Numbered from the stretch's first letter, positions 52,197-62,114 are shown. The stretch: 64,000 nt of DNA from an uncultured Latescibacterota bacterium (GCA_951812755.1 OX638329.1:605339-669338), one strand, 5' to 3'. Notes: generated from the letters alone by a model not told the origin. Numbers and translations are program-made.

Positions 52197-55100
52197 TCAG
52201 GATACTTTCTTACCAAAATTATCGACAAAAATCAGAAAATCACTAACTCCAATCACACCATCCCCATCCAAGTCAAACCGTGCGTCATACCCCACATCCT
52301 CCTGACTGAACCCAAACTGATCGACAAAGAGCAAAAAGTCGGAAATACCAACAATTCCATCGCCATCAAAGTCGGGTGTAGGGGCTGACGTAGGGGTGAC
52401 ATACTGCGACATATCCCACAGCAAAATTGTGCCGTCACGTGATCCCGAAACGAGTTCTTTGCCATCGGGTGAAAACGCCACGGACTTAACGCTACCCGTA
52501 TGCCCTTCAAACGTGGCAACCTCTGTTCTGGTCGCTACATCCCATAGCACAACCTCAGGATCTGATCCTGAAGCCAGCAGCGTCCCATCGGGAGAAAATG
52601 ATACAGAGTTGACAGAACGCGTATGCCCTGTAAGCGTGGCAATATTACGCCTTGTCCCAACATCCCACAATTTGATCGTTTCATCTTGGGCCCCTGAAGC
52701 GAGTGTTGTGCCATCTGGTGAAAATGCAACAGAATAGACGGCCTCCGTATGTCCCTTAAAAGTAGTGACATTTGATTGCGTCTTAATATCCCATATTTTA
52801 ACCGTGCGATCATATCCGCCTGAAGCCAGTGTTGTGCCATCTGGTGAAAACGATAGAGAAAGTAAAGAATTGCGATGCCCTTTAAGTGTAGCGATTGTTG
52901 TTCGTGTTGCAACATCCCACAGGATGATATCGCGTTTACTCTCAATTGCAAAAATTTTACCATTCGGCGAGAATGCAACAAGACCCCCGAATAACGCATT
53001 ATTCTCATCAATAGTGAAAATATTTTGTCCTGTTGCAACATCCCACAGCTTAATATAATCTGGATATCCAGATGCGAGGATTGTACCATCGGGCGAAAAG
53101 TCCATAGAATCGACCCACATAAGATATTCAGAGAGAATAGTTGCGTTTTTCGTAGCAATATCATACAGCGTGACATCAAAAAGTGACCCTAAAGCGAGCA
53201 TTGTGCTATTTGGCGCGAATACCATAGAACGGACACGATACGCCTTAATTGTAGCGGTATTTTGCCCTGTTGCAATATCCCATAGTTCAACGCTTTCCCG
53301 TGACGCACCAGCGATGGTTGCACCATCTGGCGAGAACGCTAAAGAAATGACATTATCCTTATGTAAAAATACAGTCATCTTTTCTTTTCTGGCAACATTC
53401 CATAGGGTAATTGCATTTTTATACATTGAAGCGAGGATTGTACCATCTGGCGAGAACGCAATAGAATAAATACTACCGCCAACTTCACCTTCTTCAGCAA
53501 AAGTGGCGATATTTTCCCGCGTCGCAACATCCCATAGTTTGACCTCATCACCCTCCGCTTCTGAGACAGCGAGCGTTGTGCCGTCAGGAGAGAACGCAAG
53601 AGAAAGAACCTGACTCGAATACCCTGCAAGCGTAGCGATATTGGTTTGCGTTTCAACATCCCACAGTTTGACCTCTTGCCATGACCCAGAAGCAAGGATC
53701 TTTCCGCTTGGCGAGAAAGACACAGATCCAACACCGCCATTATGCCCCCAAAGCGTGGCAATGTGTGTTTGAGTCGCAACATCCCACAACTTGACCGTTC
53801 CATCCCTAGCCCCTGATGCAAGCATTGTACCGTCGGGGGAGAATGCAACAGCCTCAACAGATCGACTATGCCCTGTAAGTAGTTCAATTTCACGCCAGGT
53901 CGCCACATCGTAAAGCCAGATACCAATAGCACTTGCCACAGCGAAAAGTTGACCGTCTGGCGAAAACGCCAATGCTTTGCCTATGCCATCAATGACGCCT
54001 CTCCCAAGACGAACTATTGCACCATCGGGCAAATGCCATGTCTGGTAATCACCGCCCATGATTGGTATAGCAGGTGTACCGACACCCACAGCATTAAAAG
54101 TCACAGGATCAAAGCCAGCGACAGATACCTCAACCGTATTTGTTCCCGCAATAGGACCAAGCGTGAGTGTACTCTGCGCCCTGCCATTGGCATCCGTCGT
54201 TGTGTTCTCAACCGTGAACCTCCCGCTGAGCTTTCCGTCGCCTGTGGTGACTGTAAATGTGACTGGAATATCTTCAATCCCGGCACCATTCTTATCACGC
54301 ACCTCAACCATCAACAGGTTTGCCAATAACGAACCGGGCGCACCTTGTTGGTTATCGCCTGAATTTTTCACGAATGTTAAAGGATAGTTTTTATCAATGT
54401 ACTGCACAATATCCCACAGTTTGACGCTTTTATCAGCAGAGGCAGAGGCAAGGAGAGTTCCATCCGGCGAAAAGGCCACCGAGCCAACCCAATGCGTATG
54501 TCCCTTGAACGTGACGATATGCGTCCCTGCCCCTACGTACCACAGTTTGACGCTTTTATCAGCAGAGGCAGAGGCGAGGAGAGTCCCATCCGGCGAAAAC
54601 ACCACCGATTGGACATCGCTCGTATGCCCTTCGAGGGTGGCCGTATTCTCCCTTGTCGCCACGTCCCACAGCATGATCGGACCCGTCACTGTCCCCGAAG
54701 CGAGGAGGCTCCCATCTGGTGAGAACATCACTGACTTGGCCCCCACTGTATGCCCTTCGAGGGTGGCCGTATTCTCCCTTGTCGCCACGTCCCACAGCTT
54801 CACCGTGCCATCCCACGACCCCGAGGCGAGGAGAGTCCCGTCGGGCGAAAACGCCACCGAAAAAACAAAGTTTGCATGCCCTTCGAGGGTGGCCGTATTC
54901 TCCCTTGTCGCCACGTCCCACAGCTTCACCGTGCCATCCCACGACCCCGAGGCGAGGAGAGTCCCATCCGGCGAAAACGCCACCGAAGGAACATGGTCTG
55001 CATGCCCTTTAAGGGTGGCCACCTCCGTTTGCGTCGCCACGTCCCACAGCTTTACCGTGTTAAGCTCCTGCACGGACGAGGCGAGGGTGTTCCCGTCCCT

Positions 55101-56501
55101 GGAAAAGGCCACCGAGCTAACCCAATGAGGATGCACGACGAGGGTCGCGATACGTTCTCTTGTCCGCACATCCCACAACTCGACTTTCCGGAGCGACCCC
55201 GTGGCGAGGGTCCCTTCTGGCGAGAACGCCAGCGAAGTGACCGAGAACTCATGGTCGAGGCTTGCAATTAGTTGTGGAGAATATTCAGAAAGACCGAATT
55301 GCCGCCGTTTGACGTTCCCATCCGCATCAACCGCAACAACTCGCATTGTATGGACAACAGGGTCATACAGACTCGAGAAGGCTTCGGATGGGATGACGCC
55401 GTCGTAATCGAATTCGACTACGCCCACTTTCTTGCCAGCCAATCCACGACACGCTTTCACTTCGCCCTCAACCTCAACAAGCAGGATCACCTGATGAATC
55501 CCCTCCGGGTCGGCGACTTCGATCTGGACCGAGACACTTGTTGTTCCAGCCGGATATGTGCGCGGAGAGAGGAGCCGAATGGTTGGAACTGACCCCTCTT
55601 CGATTGGACTGCCTAAATTGAAGTAGGTATGCACGGCCAGGAACTCGGCAGCGCACTCGGATAGCTGATTCTGTCCCGGGCCGTAGGACATGGTGTATGC
55701 AGCATCGCGGAAGTCGTGGTACAATCCGAAGGCATGTCCAAGCTCATGCGCCACCAGGGCCCGTTGAAATTTTTCTGAGACCAACAAGAAGCCACCCTTC
55801 TTACTCCTGTCGACTCCGACACCTCTCGCAGAGGAACCCGAGACATCGATCCAATCCATGCTGTTGTCGATGACGATGTAGTAAATGTTCGCATGGAGAT
55901 TGAACCGGCGTTCAATCTCCTCAAGCACCTTGTGATTCGTGATCTGGAGATAGTGGCTATCCGCATGTTGCCCATTGACGCGATGCACCAGCGGCTCGCC
56001 CTGGGCATCGGTTTCAAAGCGAAAGGTTTTGCGACCATAGCCGTGTGCTTCCATCTGGTCGGCGTAAAAGGTCTGTACCTGGCGAATTGTCACTTTCATC
56101 AAATCAACCACTTCCTGCTGAAACGGGCGGTCATTCGGCAAGAAGTAGATCATCCGCACGGTGCGCGGTTCGCCCACGTCCAGGTCAAGGGCTTGTTTTG
56201 TGGCAGCATACAGGCTATCGCGTGCCCGTATGGCTTCGTAATCAAGCGGTAAGCAAAAAAACTCGTTATTGGCCGGTGGGGACGAAGCATAGCTGATAGA
56301 CGGAAAGCAAACACAGATGACAAGCAACCACCGCACAGGCGGCACCAGCCACCTACAATGAGCGTAGCGAATATCAACACCGATGGACACAGCACAGGCG
56401 CAGCCTACAACGTAGCGAAGCGAGTATAAGAGGCGAGGGAAAAGGTTGAGTAGTGCGAATAAGTACGCACGCAACTGGATTGGGAAGGCAAAATTTTTCA
56501 T
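52197..56501 (-). CDS. Giant secreted metzincin-like protease with WD40 arrays and dockerin-like C-terminus
   Basis: About 1434 residues from ATG 56501 (AGGAGT upstream). A GTG at 56336 would start at a cleaner signal peptide (RWLLVICVCFPSISYA); the ~50 codons between are repeat-like, so the start is uncertain. Order: a zinc protease domain with VAHELGHAFGLYHDF (HExxHxxGxxH, metzincin) and a later Met-turn-like YTMSYGPG; WD40 blades of the type VAFSPDGTLLASGSWDGTVK; a bacterial Ig-like domain (VRDKNGAGIEDIPVTFTV); a long second WD40 array; and a C-terminal pair of calcium-loop repeats (DFDGDGIVGISDFLLF, LDGDGVIGVSDFLIF). It is probably an exported surface or secreted protein; the target is unknown. 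Confidence 0.88.
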   Translation of the reverse strand: MKNFAFPIQLRAYLFALLNLFPRLLYSLRYVVGCACAVSIGVDIRYAHCRWLVPPVRWLLVICVCFPSISYASSPPANNEFFCLPLDYEAIRARDSLYAATKQALDLDVGEPRTVRMIYFLPNDRPFQQEVVDLMKVTIRQVQTFYADQMEAHGYGRKTFRFETDAQGEPLVHRVNGQHADSHYLQITNHKVLEEIERRFNLHANIYYIVIDNSMDWIDVSGSSARGVGVDRSKKGGFLLVSEKFQRALVAHELGHAFGLYHDFRDAAYTMSYGPGQNQLSECAAEFLAVHTYFNLGSPIEEGSVPTIRLLSPRTYPAGTTSVSVQIEVADPEGIHQVILLVEVEGEVKACRGLAGKKVGVVEFDYDGVIPSEAFSSLYDPVVHTMRVVAVDADGNVKRRQFGLSEYSPQLIASLDHEFSVTSLAFSPEGTLATGSLRKVELWDVRTRERIATLVVHPHWVSSVAFSRDGNTLASSVQELNTVKLWDVATQTEVATLKGHADHVPSVAFSPDGTLLASGSWDGTVKLWDVATRENTATLEGHANFVFSVAFSPDGTLLASGSWDGTVKLWDVATRENTATLEGHTVGAKSVMFSPDGSLLASGTVTGPIMLWDVATRENTATLEGHTSDVQSVVFSPDGTLLASASADKSVKLWYVGAGTHIVTFKGHTHWVGSVAFSPDGTLLASASADKSVKLWDIVQYIDKNYPLTFVKNSGDNQQGAPGSLLANLLMVEVRDKNGAGIEDIPVTFTVTTGDGKLSGRFTVENTTTDANGRAQSTLTLGPIAGTNTVEVSVAGFDPVTFNAVGVGTPAIPIMGGDYQTWHLPDGAIVRLGRGVIDGIGKALAFSPDGQLFAVASAIGIWLYDVATWREIELLTGHSRSVEAVAFSPDGTMLASGARDGTVKLWDVATQTHIATLWGHNGGVGSVSFSPSGKILASGSWQEVKLWDVETQTNIATLAGYSSQVLSLAFSPDGTTLAVSEAEGDEVKLWDVATRENIATFAEEGEVGGSIYSIAFSPDGTILASMYKNAITLWNVARKEKMTVFLHKDNVISLAFSPDGATIAGASRESVELWDIATGQNTATIKAYRVRSMVFAPNSTMLALGSLFDVTLYDIATKNATILSEYLMWVDSMDFSPDGTILASGYPDYIKLWDVATGQNIFTIDENNALFGGLVAFSPNGKIFAIESKRDIILWDVATRTTIATLKGHRNSLLSLSFSPDGTTLASGGYDRTVKIWDIKTQSNVTTFKGHTEAVYSVAFSPDGTTLASGAQDETIKLWDVGTRRNIATLTGHTRSVNSVSFSPDGTLLASGSDPEVVLWDVATRTEVATFEGHTGSVKSVAFSPDGKELVSGSRDGTILLWDMSQYVTPTSAPTPDFDGDGIVGISDFLLFVDQFGFSQEDVGYDARFDLDGDGVIGVSDFLIFVDNFGKKVS

Positions 56502-56564
56502 CAATTTGTACTCCTGGATTTGACCCGATTTAATTGTTCCTTTGTACTGGCACTCTTGTTTATA

Positions 56565-56767
56565 TGCAAAAAGCGTGCCAATAAGAGCGATGTCCAGAGA
56601 GCTATATTCGTAAAGCATTGTTTTACATAAAGAAAAAGAGCTAATCTGACTATATCAAATCGTCGCAGGATAGTCGGAATGGCTCTTTTAAAGACCTTAT
56701 ATGGTCTTAAAAGACGTACTATGGTCTCCATGGTCCCGATACCATAGTACATTCTCCATTATCATTT
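56565..56767 (-). promoter_or_regulatory. Structured upstream element A of the surface-protein genes
   Basis: About 200 bp, 64 bp upstream of ATG 56501, largely identical to 61909-62114 upstream of the LRR gene. It contains GAGC...GACTAT...ATAGTC...GCTC, AAGACC/GGTCTT (56691-56708) and GTACTATGGT/ACCATAGTAC (56716-56750) inverted repeats. It may hold the promoter, an operator or a folded leader. Confidence 0.7.
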
Positions 56768-56820
56768 AATAAATATTAAGAAAGCCCGTCAATTGGTGAT
56801 GATCGACGGGCTTTTGTTTA
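56768..56820. repeat. Second copy of the tRNA-Met terminator region
   Basis: AATAAATATTAAGAAAGCCC... with the stem AAAGCCCGTC/GACGGGCTTT, matching 52057-52108, but with no tRNA beside it. It adjoins element A exactly. Confidence 0.8.
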
Positions 56821-56871
56821 CTTTTGACTTAATCCAGGAGGTTTGGGTTGTCATCGCGGCCTGATGAGAAG

Positions 56872-57018
56872 TACATATCTTTCACCATACCACTGATTCA
56901 TCGCTCAAAATTTACACTAACGCCTGTGCTTCTCAATCGCCGCTTCAACAGACGATCCACAAATTCAAGTTGTGAACAAGAGCGCGATACTGCATATTGA
57001 AAGCATAATGATATGCCT
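56872..57018 (+). repeat. Relic of the Rpn-gene leader
   Basis: Matches 35859-36038 in order (tacatatctttcac, attcaagttgtgaacaag, catattgaaagcataatg), but no Rpn-like coding follows. A truncated REP-like start (gtcatcgcggcctg) lies just before it at 56850. Confidence 0.6.
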
Positions 57019-57068
57019 GCGTTTCTGTCGCGTCTCCTTCAGGTGCGCCCTCCTGGTCGCAGAACGGG

Positions 57069-57105
57069 ACAAACAAGCCCCCACATTTTGTGAGGGCTTG
57101 TTTGT
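57069..57105 (-). terminator. Terminator of the LRR gene
   Basis: ACAAACAAGCCC/GGGCTTGTTTGT, a perfect 12-bp stem with a 13-nt loop, about 150 bp after the stop codon. The 57106-57257 interval shows no other gene. Confidence 0.7.
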
Positions 57106-57257
57106 ATAAGATGCGCTGGCACAAAGCGAAGTGCCCGCCTTCCAATGTCAAGGATTCGGATTCAAAAATCTAACCCCAAAAGGCGCAAGTCATGGACACG
57201 TTCTCGCCGCCTGCCGCGGTGTCCGGCGTATCGTTTTGCCCGAAGGCAAGCGTTACG

Positions 57258-60200
57258 TCAACGCTCCCAAGAGGCCTCATCCGGGATGCCGTGGCTGGTC
57301 AGGATCTCCAGTCCTGGTTCTGATAGCAAAAGGCTGGCTGCAGGCCGCTTCGCAGCCGCCTGTGTGTCCCGCAGGATGCCCCGGACATTTCCCGTGCCGC
57401 GGTCCAGCAGGAGTGTAGCCGAGAGGCCGCCTTCGCCATCCAGGATGGAAACGCCTTCAGGGCCCGAAAGCGCAATGCGCGCCAGCCTGCCCGCCCAATC
57501 GTCCCGTACTGGAAGAATGAAGGCGAAAGCGCCGCCCTTGCCTCCGCACCCGTACTCAGGGATGCCATAGGGCAAGCTGAACAGGTTGTTGCCGTTGTCA
57601 TCCTCGCCCGTGAGCGTGTACGGACCGTCTATCCGCGGCAGGGAAGGCGGGGCACTGACCGCGAAAGCCGGTTCGAGAAAGGGTTTTTCATTCTCGTCCA
57701 GCCCACCCCAAATCAACAGGCCTCTCGTGGGGGGCGTGTAGGACGCCGCCAGTGGCGCGCTCTTGGCTCGAGAGCGGTGGGCAAGTGCCCTGGTAAACGA
57801 GTAGTCGCTGATCCATTGGGGATCGCAGTATGTCATCAGATCCGACGTTGCGGGGCTTACCAGCGATTTGTTGACGAAATCGTATCCCCACGCGCCGATG
57901 GTCCCGTCTTCATAGGGGTATTCCGGATCCGGACCTCCTGCGCCACATCCCGGGGCGTGTAACAGACTCAGGTTGTGTCCGAGTTCGTGCGCTATGACGT
58001 TCCCGTCGAGAATGGACTGACTAATATATCCACCTATTCGCGCTATTCCTCGCAGGCGACTTTGACCCACGCTTCTGAAGATGCCCATATAATACCCCTT
58101 CGCGCCTTCCATGGCATAAATCAACGCAGTTTCGGGCCCCAATTTGCCAGAAGCGTCCGACGTGGGATCCACAGAAGTCAATACCGGCTCATGAACCGTC
58201 AGACGGAACTCGTTCACCGGCAGGATATCGCGGGTCAGGCGGAACAGATCGGATTCGGACGACAGGCCCTCGGTTTGTGTCAATACGGAACGATCCGGGT
58301 TCTCTTCCCAAAGAAAGGGTATCAGCGTCAACTCAAAAGGCGGCACGGACCGCACGTCCAGAGCCGTGCGACCCGTCTGGGGCAGGCGGGTGACGATGCC
58401 CAGAGCCGTATCCAGGGTCTGGTTGGGATCGATTTCGACCACCATCTCCAACCCCGGCATCACGACGGAGCCGGGCACCACCGCGTTGGCTGAATTTAAT
58501 AGTGACGCCTCGTTGACCTGCCGGGGGATATTCGTGGTCTGGCCCCTGATGTTCGCCGTGTGTACCTCGACCCCGTCCCTGTAGAAGGTAGCCCGCACGG
58601 GGGGCATGGTGGCATTGACCTCCTGTTCAGCCGTGACGAACACGCGCAGCAGTGCGGCTTCGCCAGCCATTAGGGGTACGGGATATTCGAGTGATTGCGT
58701 GGCCTGCACCAGATAGGCCGCGGCTTCGTCGGAACGGGCGCAGTTGGGCACGCGACTGAACGGTATTGCCCTCAGCCACGTCAGGAACCCGGGGTCCTGC
58801 GGTGAACACAGGAGTGTTTCACTCAGTGTCAGAGATTCAAGGGTGAGACCCGTAAGGGCGTTGGGCAGTGTTCCAGAAAGGGCGCCGTTAAAGCCGAGGT
58901 TCAATGTTGTGAGATTGGCGAGTTGTCCCAGTTCCTGTGGGATATTTCCCGATAACTGGTTTGTGGATAGATTCAGTTCCTCGAGGTTGGCGAGTTGTCC
59001 CAGTTCGGAAGGAATGTTGCCCGATAGCTGGTTTGTGGATAGATTCAGTCCTTCGAGATTGGTGAGTTTCCCCAATTCCGCAGGCAGGTTGCCGGTCAAC
59101 AGGTTTTTGCCAAGGTCCAACCATGAGAGATTGGTCAACCGACCCAGTTCCGGAGGTATATTGCCTGATATTTGGTTTGAGGAGAGATGTAGCCCATAGA
59201 GGTTTTTGAGTTGTCCCAGTTCCTGTGGGATATTGCCGGATAACTGGTTGGTGGATAGATTTAAATTTCCGAGGTTTTTGAGTTGTCCCAATTCCCTGGG
59301 TATCTCGCCCGTTAGCGTGTTATTTTCTATCCATAATGTTTCGAGGTTTTTGAGTTGTCCCAGTTCCGGGGGTATGTTGCCGGTGAGGAAGTTATCGACA
59401 AGCCATAGCTTTCTGAGGTTTTTGAGTTGTCCCAGTTCGGTGGGTATCTCACCAGTCAGGCTATTGTACCACAGCGTCAGGCTTTCGAGGTTGGAGAGTT
59501 GCCCCAGTTCCGCAGGTATCTCCCCGTCCAACGGGTTGTAAGAAAGATCCAATGTTCTGAGGCTAGTGAGATGTCCCAATTCCGACGGGATATTGCCGGT
59601 CAATTGATTTTCGCTAAGGTCCAACCCTTCAAGATTGGAAAGTTGCGCCAGTTCGGTGGGTATATTGCCTGTCAACTTATTATACGCGAGAATCAGGCTA
59701 TCCAGATTGGCGAGATGTCCCAGTTCCTGTGGGATATTGCCCGATATCTGGTTTTTGGACAGATTCAGATCTGCGAGACTGGTGAGTTTCCCCAATTCCG
59801 GGGGTATGTTGTCGGTCAACTGATTTGTGGACAGATTCAGCGATTCGAGATTGGCGAGTTGCGCCAGTTCTACTGGTATCGTCCCTTGCAGGTTGTTGTC
59901 ATTCAGAGACAATTCGGTCACGCGCTCGCTGGCATCTGTGGTTACGCCATACCAACCGCCGAGGGGCGCGTCGCTCGCCCAATTCGTCGCGTTTGTCCAG
60001 TTTGCTCCTTCCGTCCCGCTGTACAGCGCGACCAAAGCGTAATAATCCAGGCGGGCGTCGGTACACTGGGCAACCTCGCTTTCCCGTATTCCATCGAGCC
60101 ACGTCTGGAATTCGTCGCGGGGGGGTGCGCACAGCCGCGTTTCTTCCAGTTCGAGAGATTCGAGAGTGAGTCGCGTAAACCCCTGGGGCAATGGACCGGA

Positions 60201-61871
60201 CAGGGCCGCGTTGCCAGCGAGGTTCAGTGTTCTCAGGTTGTCCAAATTGCTCAGTGAAGGGGGAAGGAGACCGCTCAGGTTGTTGTCCCTCAGGTTTAAT
60301 TCGGTCACGCGTCCGTCGGCATTGGTGGTCACGCCATACCAATCGTCCAGAGGCTCCAGGGTCGTCCAGTTTTTGTTGTTCGTCCAATTCGGTCCGTTCG
60401 TCTGCTTATAGAGCGCGATCAACGCATCCCGTTCCGGGTCAGCGCAGTGGGTACCTCCCCTTTTTTCGGGAATACTGTCGAGCCATTCCACGAATGCGCC
60501 GGTCAGAGGTACGCACATCCCGGTGTCTGCCAAATAGAGTATTTCCAGAGAGAGGTCTATGAGTGCCGGAGGCAATGGTCCCGATAGATCGGCGTTTCCA
60601 CTGAGAATCAGTTGGGTGAGATTTGTGAGTTGTGCCAGTTCAGTTGGAATCGTCCCTGTCAACTGGTTCCCGCCAAGGTTCAGAAATGTTAGATTTGTGA
60701 GTTGTGCCAGTCCCGCTGGAATCGTCCCTGTCAACTGGTTCCCGCCAAGGTTCAGAAATGTTAGATTTGTGAGTTGTGCCAGTTCAGTTGGGATCGTCCC
60801 TGTCAACTGATTAAAGCCAAGGTTCAGAAATGTTAGATTTGTGAGTTGTGCCAGTTCAGTTGGGATCGTCCCTGTCAACTGATTAAAGCCAAGGTTCAGC
60901 CATGTTAGATTTGTGAGTTGTGCCAGTCCCGCTGGAATCGTCCCTGTCAACTGGTTCCCGCGAAGGTCCAGAAATGTTAGATTTGTGAGTTGTGCCAGTT
61001 CAGTTGGGATCGTCCCTGCCAACTGGTTCACGTCAAGGAATAGCCATGTTAGATTTGTGAGTTGTGCCAGTTCAGTTGGGATCGTCCCTGTCAACTGGTT
61101 CACGCTAAGGCTCAGCGATGTTAAATTTGTGAGTTGTGCCAGTTCAGTTGGGATCGTCCCTGTCAACTGGTTCACGTTAAGGCTCAGATCTGTTAGATTT
61201 GTGAGTTGTGCCAGTTCAGTTGGGATCGTCCCTGTCAACTGGTTCACGCTAAGGCCCAGCCATGTTAAATTTGTGAGTTGTGCCAGTTCAGTTGGGATCG
61301 TCCCTGTCAACTGGTTTCCGTTAAGGTTCAGAAATGTTAGATTTGTGAGTTGTGCCAGTTCAGTTGGGATCGCCCCTTGCAGGTTGTTATCCCTCAGTCT
61401 CAAATGGACCACACGCCCGTTGGTGTCGGTGGTCACGCCGTGCCAGTCGCCGAGGGGCGCGGTGCTCAACCAGTTCTCTTTGTTTGTCCAGTTCGGTCCA
61501 TTAGTCGCCTCGTAGAGTCTGACCAGTACTGCCCTGTCGTCGAGAACCATCTCTTTGCCGAAGTTCTCCGTGAAGATCAGAAAATCGCTAATTCCAATTG
61601 TTCCATTACCATCCAGATCATACCGCGCTTCATATCCCTCATCACCCTGGCGCGACCCGAACACATCTACAAACAGCAAGAAGTCGGAGATACCAACTGT
61701 CCCATCGCCGTCAAAGTCGGGAGAGGGATTGGCGTTGTCGTTATTTTCATTAGACGAGACCGCAGGGGTTGTTGTGAGTTTGTCGTTTGCATTTGAACCC
61801 GTGGAGGCATAACCCACAAATGCCAGTAACACAAGGGTAATAATAAATAGGATCTCTTTTTTTAAAAACAT
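57258..61871 (-). CDS. Giant LRR surface protein with dockerin-like N-terminus and C-terminal zinc metalloprotease
   Basis: About 1537 residues from ATG 61871, with AAAGGG upstream. Signal peptide/lipobox-free leader (about 1-25); a paired calcium-loop module at about 48-107 (DFDGDGTVGISDFLLFVDVF, YDLDGNGTIGISDFLIF); then three blocks of plant-type LRRs, each introduced by LYxxTNGPNWTNxxNW and built of LTGTIPTELAQLTNLTxLxL-like 24-residue units. From about 1040 come non-LRR domains, and at about 1295 HELGHNLSLLHAPGCG, a HExxH...H zinc site followed by SDLMTYCDP. It is most likely exported; the LRRs would bind a protein or glycan and the protease act on it. Many LRR units are near-identical at DNA level. 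Confidence 0.88.
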   Translation of the reverse strand: MFLKKEILFIITLVLLAFVGYASTGSNANDKLTTTPAVSSNENNDNANPSPDFDGDGTVGISDFLLFVDVFGSRQGDEGYEARYDLDGNGTIGISDFLIFTENFGKEMVLDDRAVLVRLYEATNGPNWTNKENWLSTAPLGDWHGVTTDTNGRVVHLRLRDNNLQGAIPTELAQLTNLTFLNLNGNQLTGTIPTELAQLTNLTWLGLSVNQLTGTIPTELAQLTNLTDLSLNVNQLTGTIPTELAQLTNLTSLSLSVNQLTGTIPTELAQLTNLTWLFLDVNQLAGTIPTELAQLTNLTFLDLRGNQLTGTIPAGLAQLTNLTWLNLGFNQLTGTIPTELAQLTNLTFLNLGFNQLTGTIPTELAQLTNLTFLNLGGNQLTGTIPAGLAQLTNLTFLNLGGNQLTGTIPTELAQLTNLTQLILSGNADLSGPLPPALIDLSLEILYLADTGMCVPLTGAFVEWLDSIPEKRGGTHCADPERDALIALYKQTNGPNWTNNKNWTTLEPLDDWYGVTTNADGRVTELNLRDNNLSGLLPPSLSNLDNLRTLNLAGNAALSGPLPQGFTRLTLESLELEETRLCAPPRDEFQTWLDGIRESEVAQCTDARLDYYALVALYSGTEGANWTNATNWASDAPLGGWYGVTTDASERVTELSLNDNNLQGTIPVELAQLANLESLNLSTNQLTDNIPPELGKLTSLADLNLSKNQISGNIPQELGHLANLDSLILAYNKLTGNIPTELAQLSNLEGLDLSENQLTGNIPSELGHLTSLRTLDLSYNPLDGEIPAELGQLSNLESLTLWYNSLTGEIPTELGQLKNLRKLWLVDNFLTGNIPPELGQLKNLETLWIENNTLTGEIPRELGQLKNLGNLNLSTNQLSGNIPQELGQLKNLYGLHLSSNQISGNIPPELGRLTNLSWLDLGKNLLTGNLPAELGKLTNLEGLNLSTNQLSGNIPSELGQLANLEELNLSTNQLSGNIPQELGQLANLTTLNLGFNGALSGTLPNALTGLTLESLTLSETLLCSPQDPGFLTWLRAIPFSRVPNCARSDEAAAYLVQATQSLEYPVPLMAGEAALLRVFVTAEQEVNATMPPVRATFYRDGVEVHTANIRGQTTNIPRQVNEASLLNSANAVVPGSVVMPGLEMVVEIDPNQTLDTALGIVTRLPQTGRTALDVRSVPPFELTLIPFLWEENPDRSVLTQTEGLSSESDLFRLTRDILPVNEFRLTVHEPVLTSVDPTSDASGKLGPETALIYAMEGAKGYYMGIFRSVGQSRLRGIARIGGYISQSILDGNVIAHELGHNLSLLHAPGCGAGGPDPEYPYEDGTIGAWGYDFVNKSLVSPATSDLMTYCDPQWISDYSFTRALAHRSRAKSAPLAASYTPPTRGLLIWGGLDENEKPFLEPAFAVSAPPSLPRIDGPYTLTGEDDNGNNLFSLPYGIPEYGCGGKGGAFAFILPVRDDWAGRLARIALSGPEGVSILDGEGGLSATLLLDRGTGNVRGILRDTQAAAKRPAASLLLSEPGLEILTSHGIPDEASWER

Positions 61872-61908
61872 TTGCAAATCCCTTTAGAAAAAGAAAATTT
61901 GATTTAAG

Positions 61909-62114
61909 TGCAAAAAGCGTGCCAGTAGAAGCGTTGTTATAGAGATCTATATTCGTAAAGCGTTGTTTTACATAAAGAAAAAGAGCTAATCTGACTATAT
62001 CGTAGCGTCGCAGAATAGTCGGAGTGGCTCTTTTGCAAGACCTTATATGGTCTTTCAAGACGTACTATGGTCTCAATGGTCCCGAGACCATAGTACATTC
62101 TTCATTATCATTTT
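61909..62114 (-). promoter_or_regulatory. Structured upstream element B of the surface-protein genes
   Basis: Counterpart of 56565-56767, 38 bp upstream of ATG 61871. The terminal hairpin is perfect here: GTACTATGGTCTC/GAGACCATAGTAC (62062-62096), with AAGACC/GGTCTT just before it. Compensating differences between A and B keep the stems. Confidence 0.72.

Noticed and set aside
54397-55271. Long plus-strand frames opposite the WD40 arrays
   Set aside because: Repetitive antisense readings of WD40 blades (CPSRVAVFSLVATSHS-type repeats) with no independent support.
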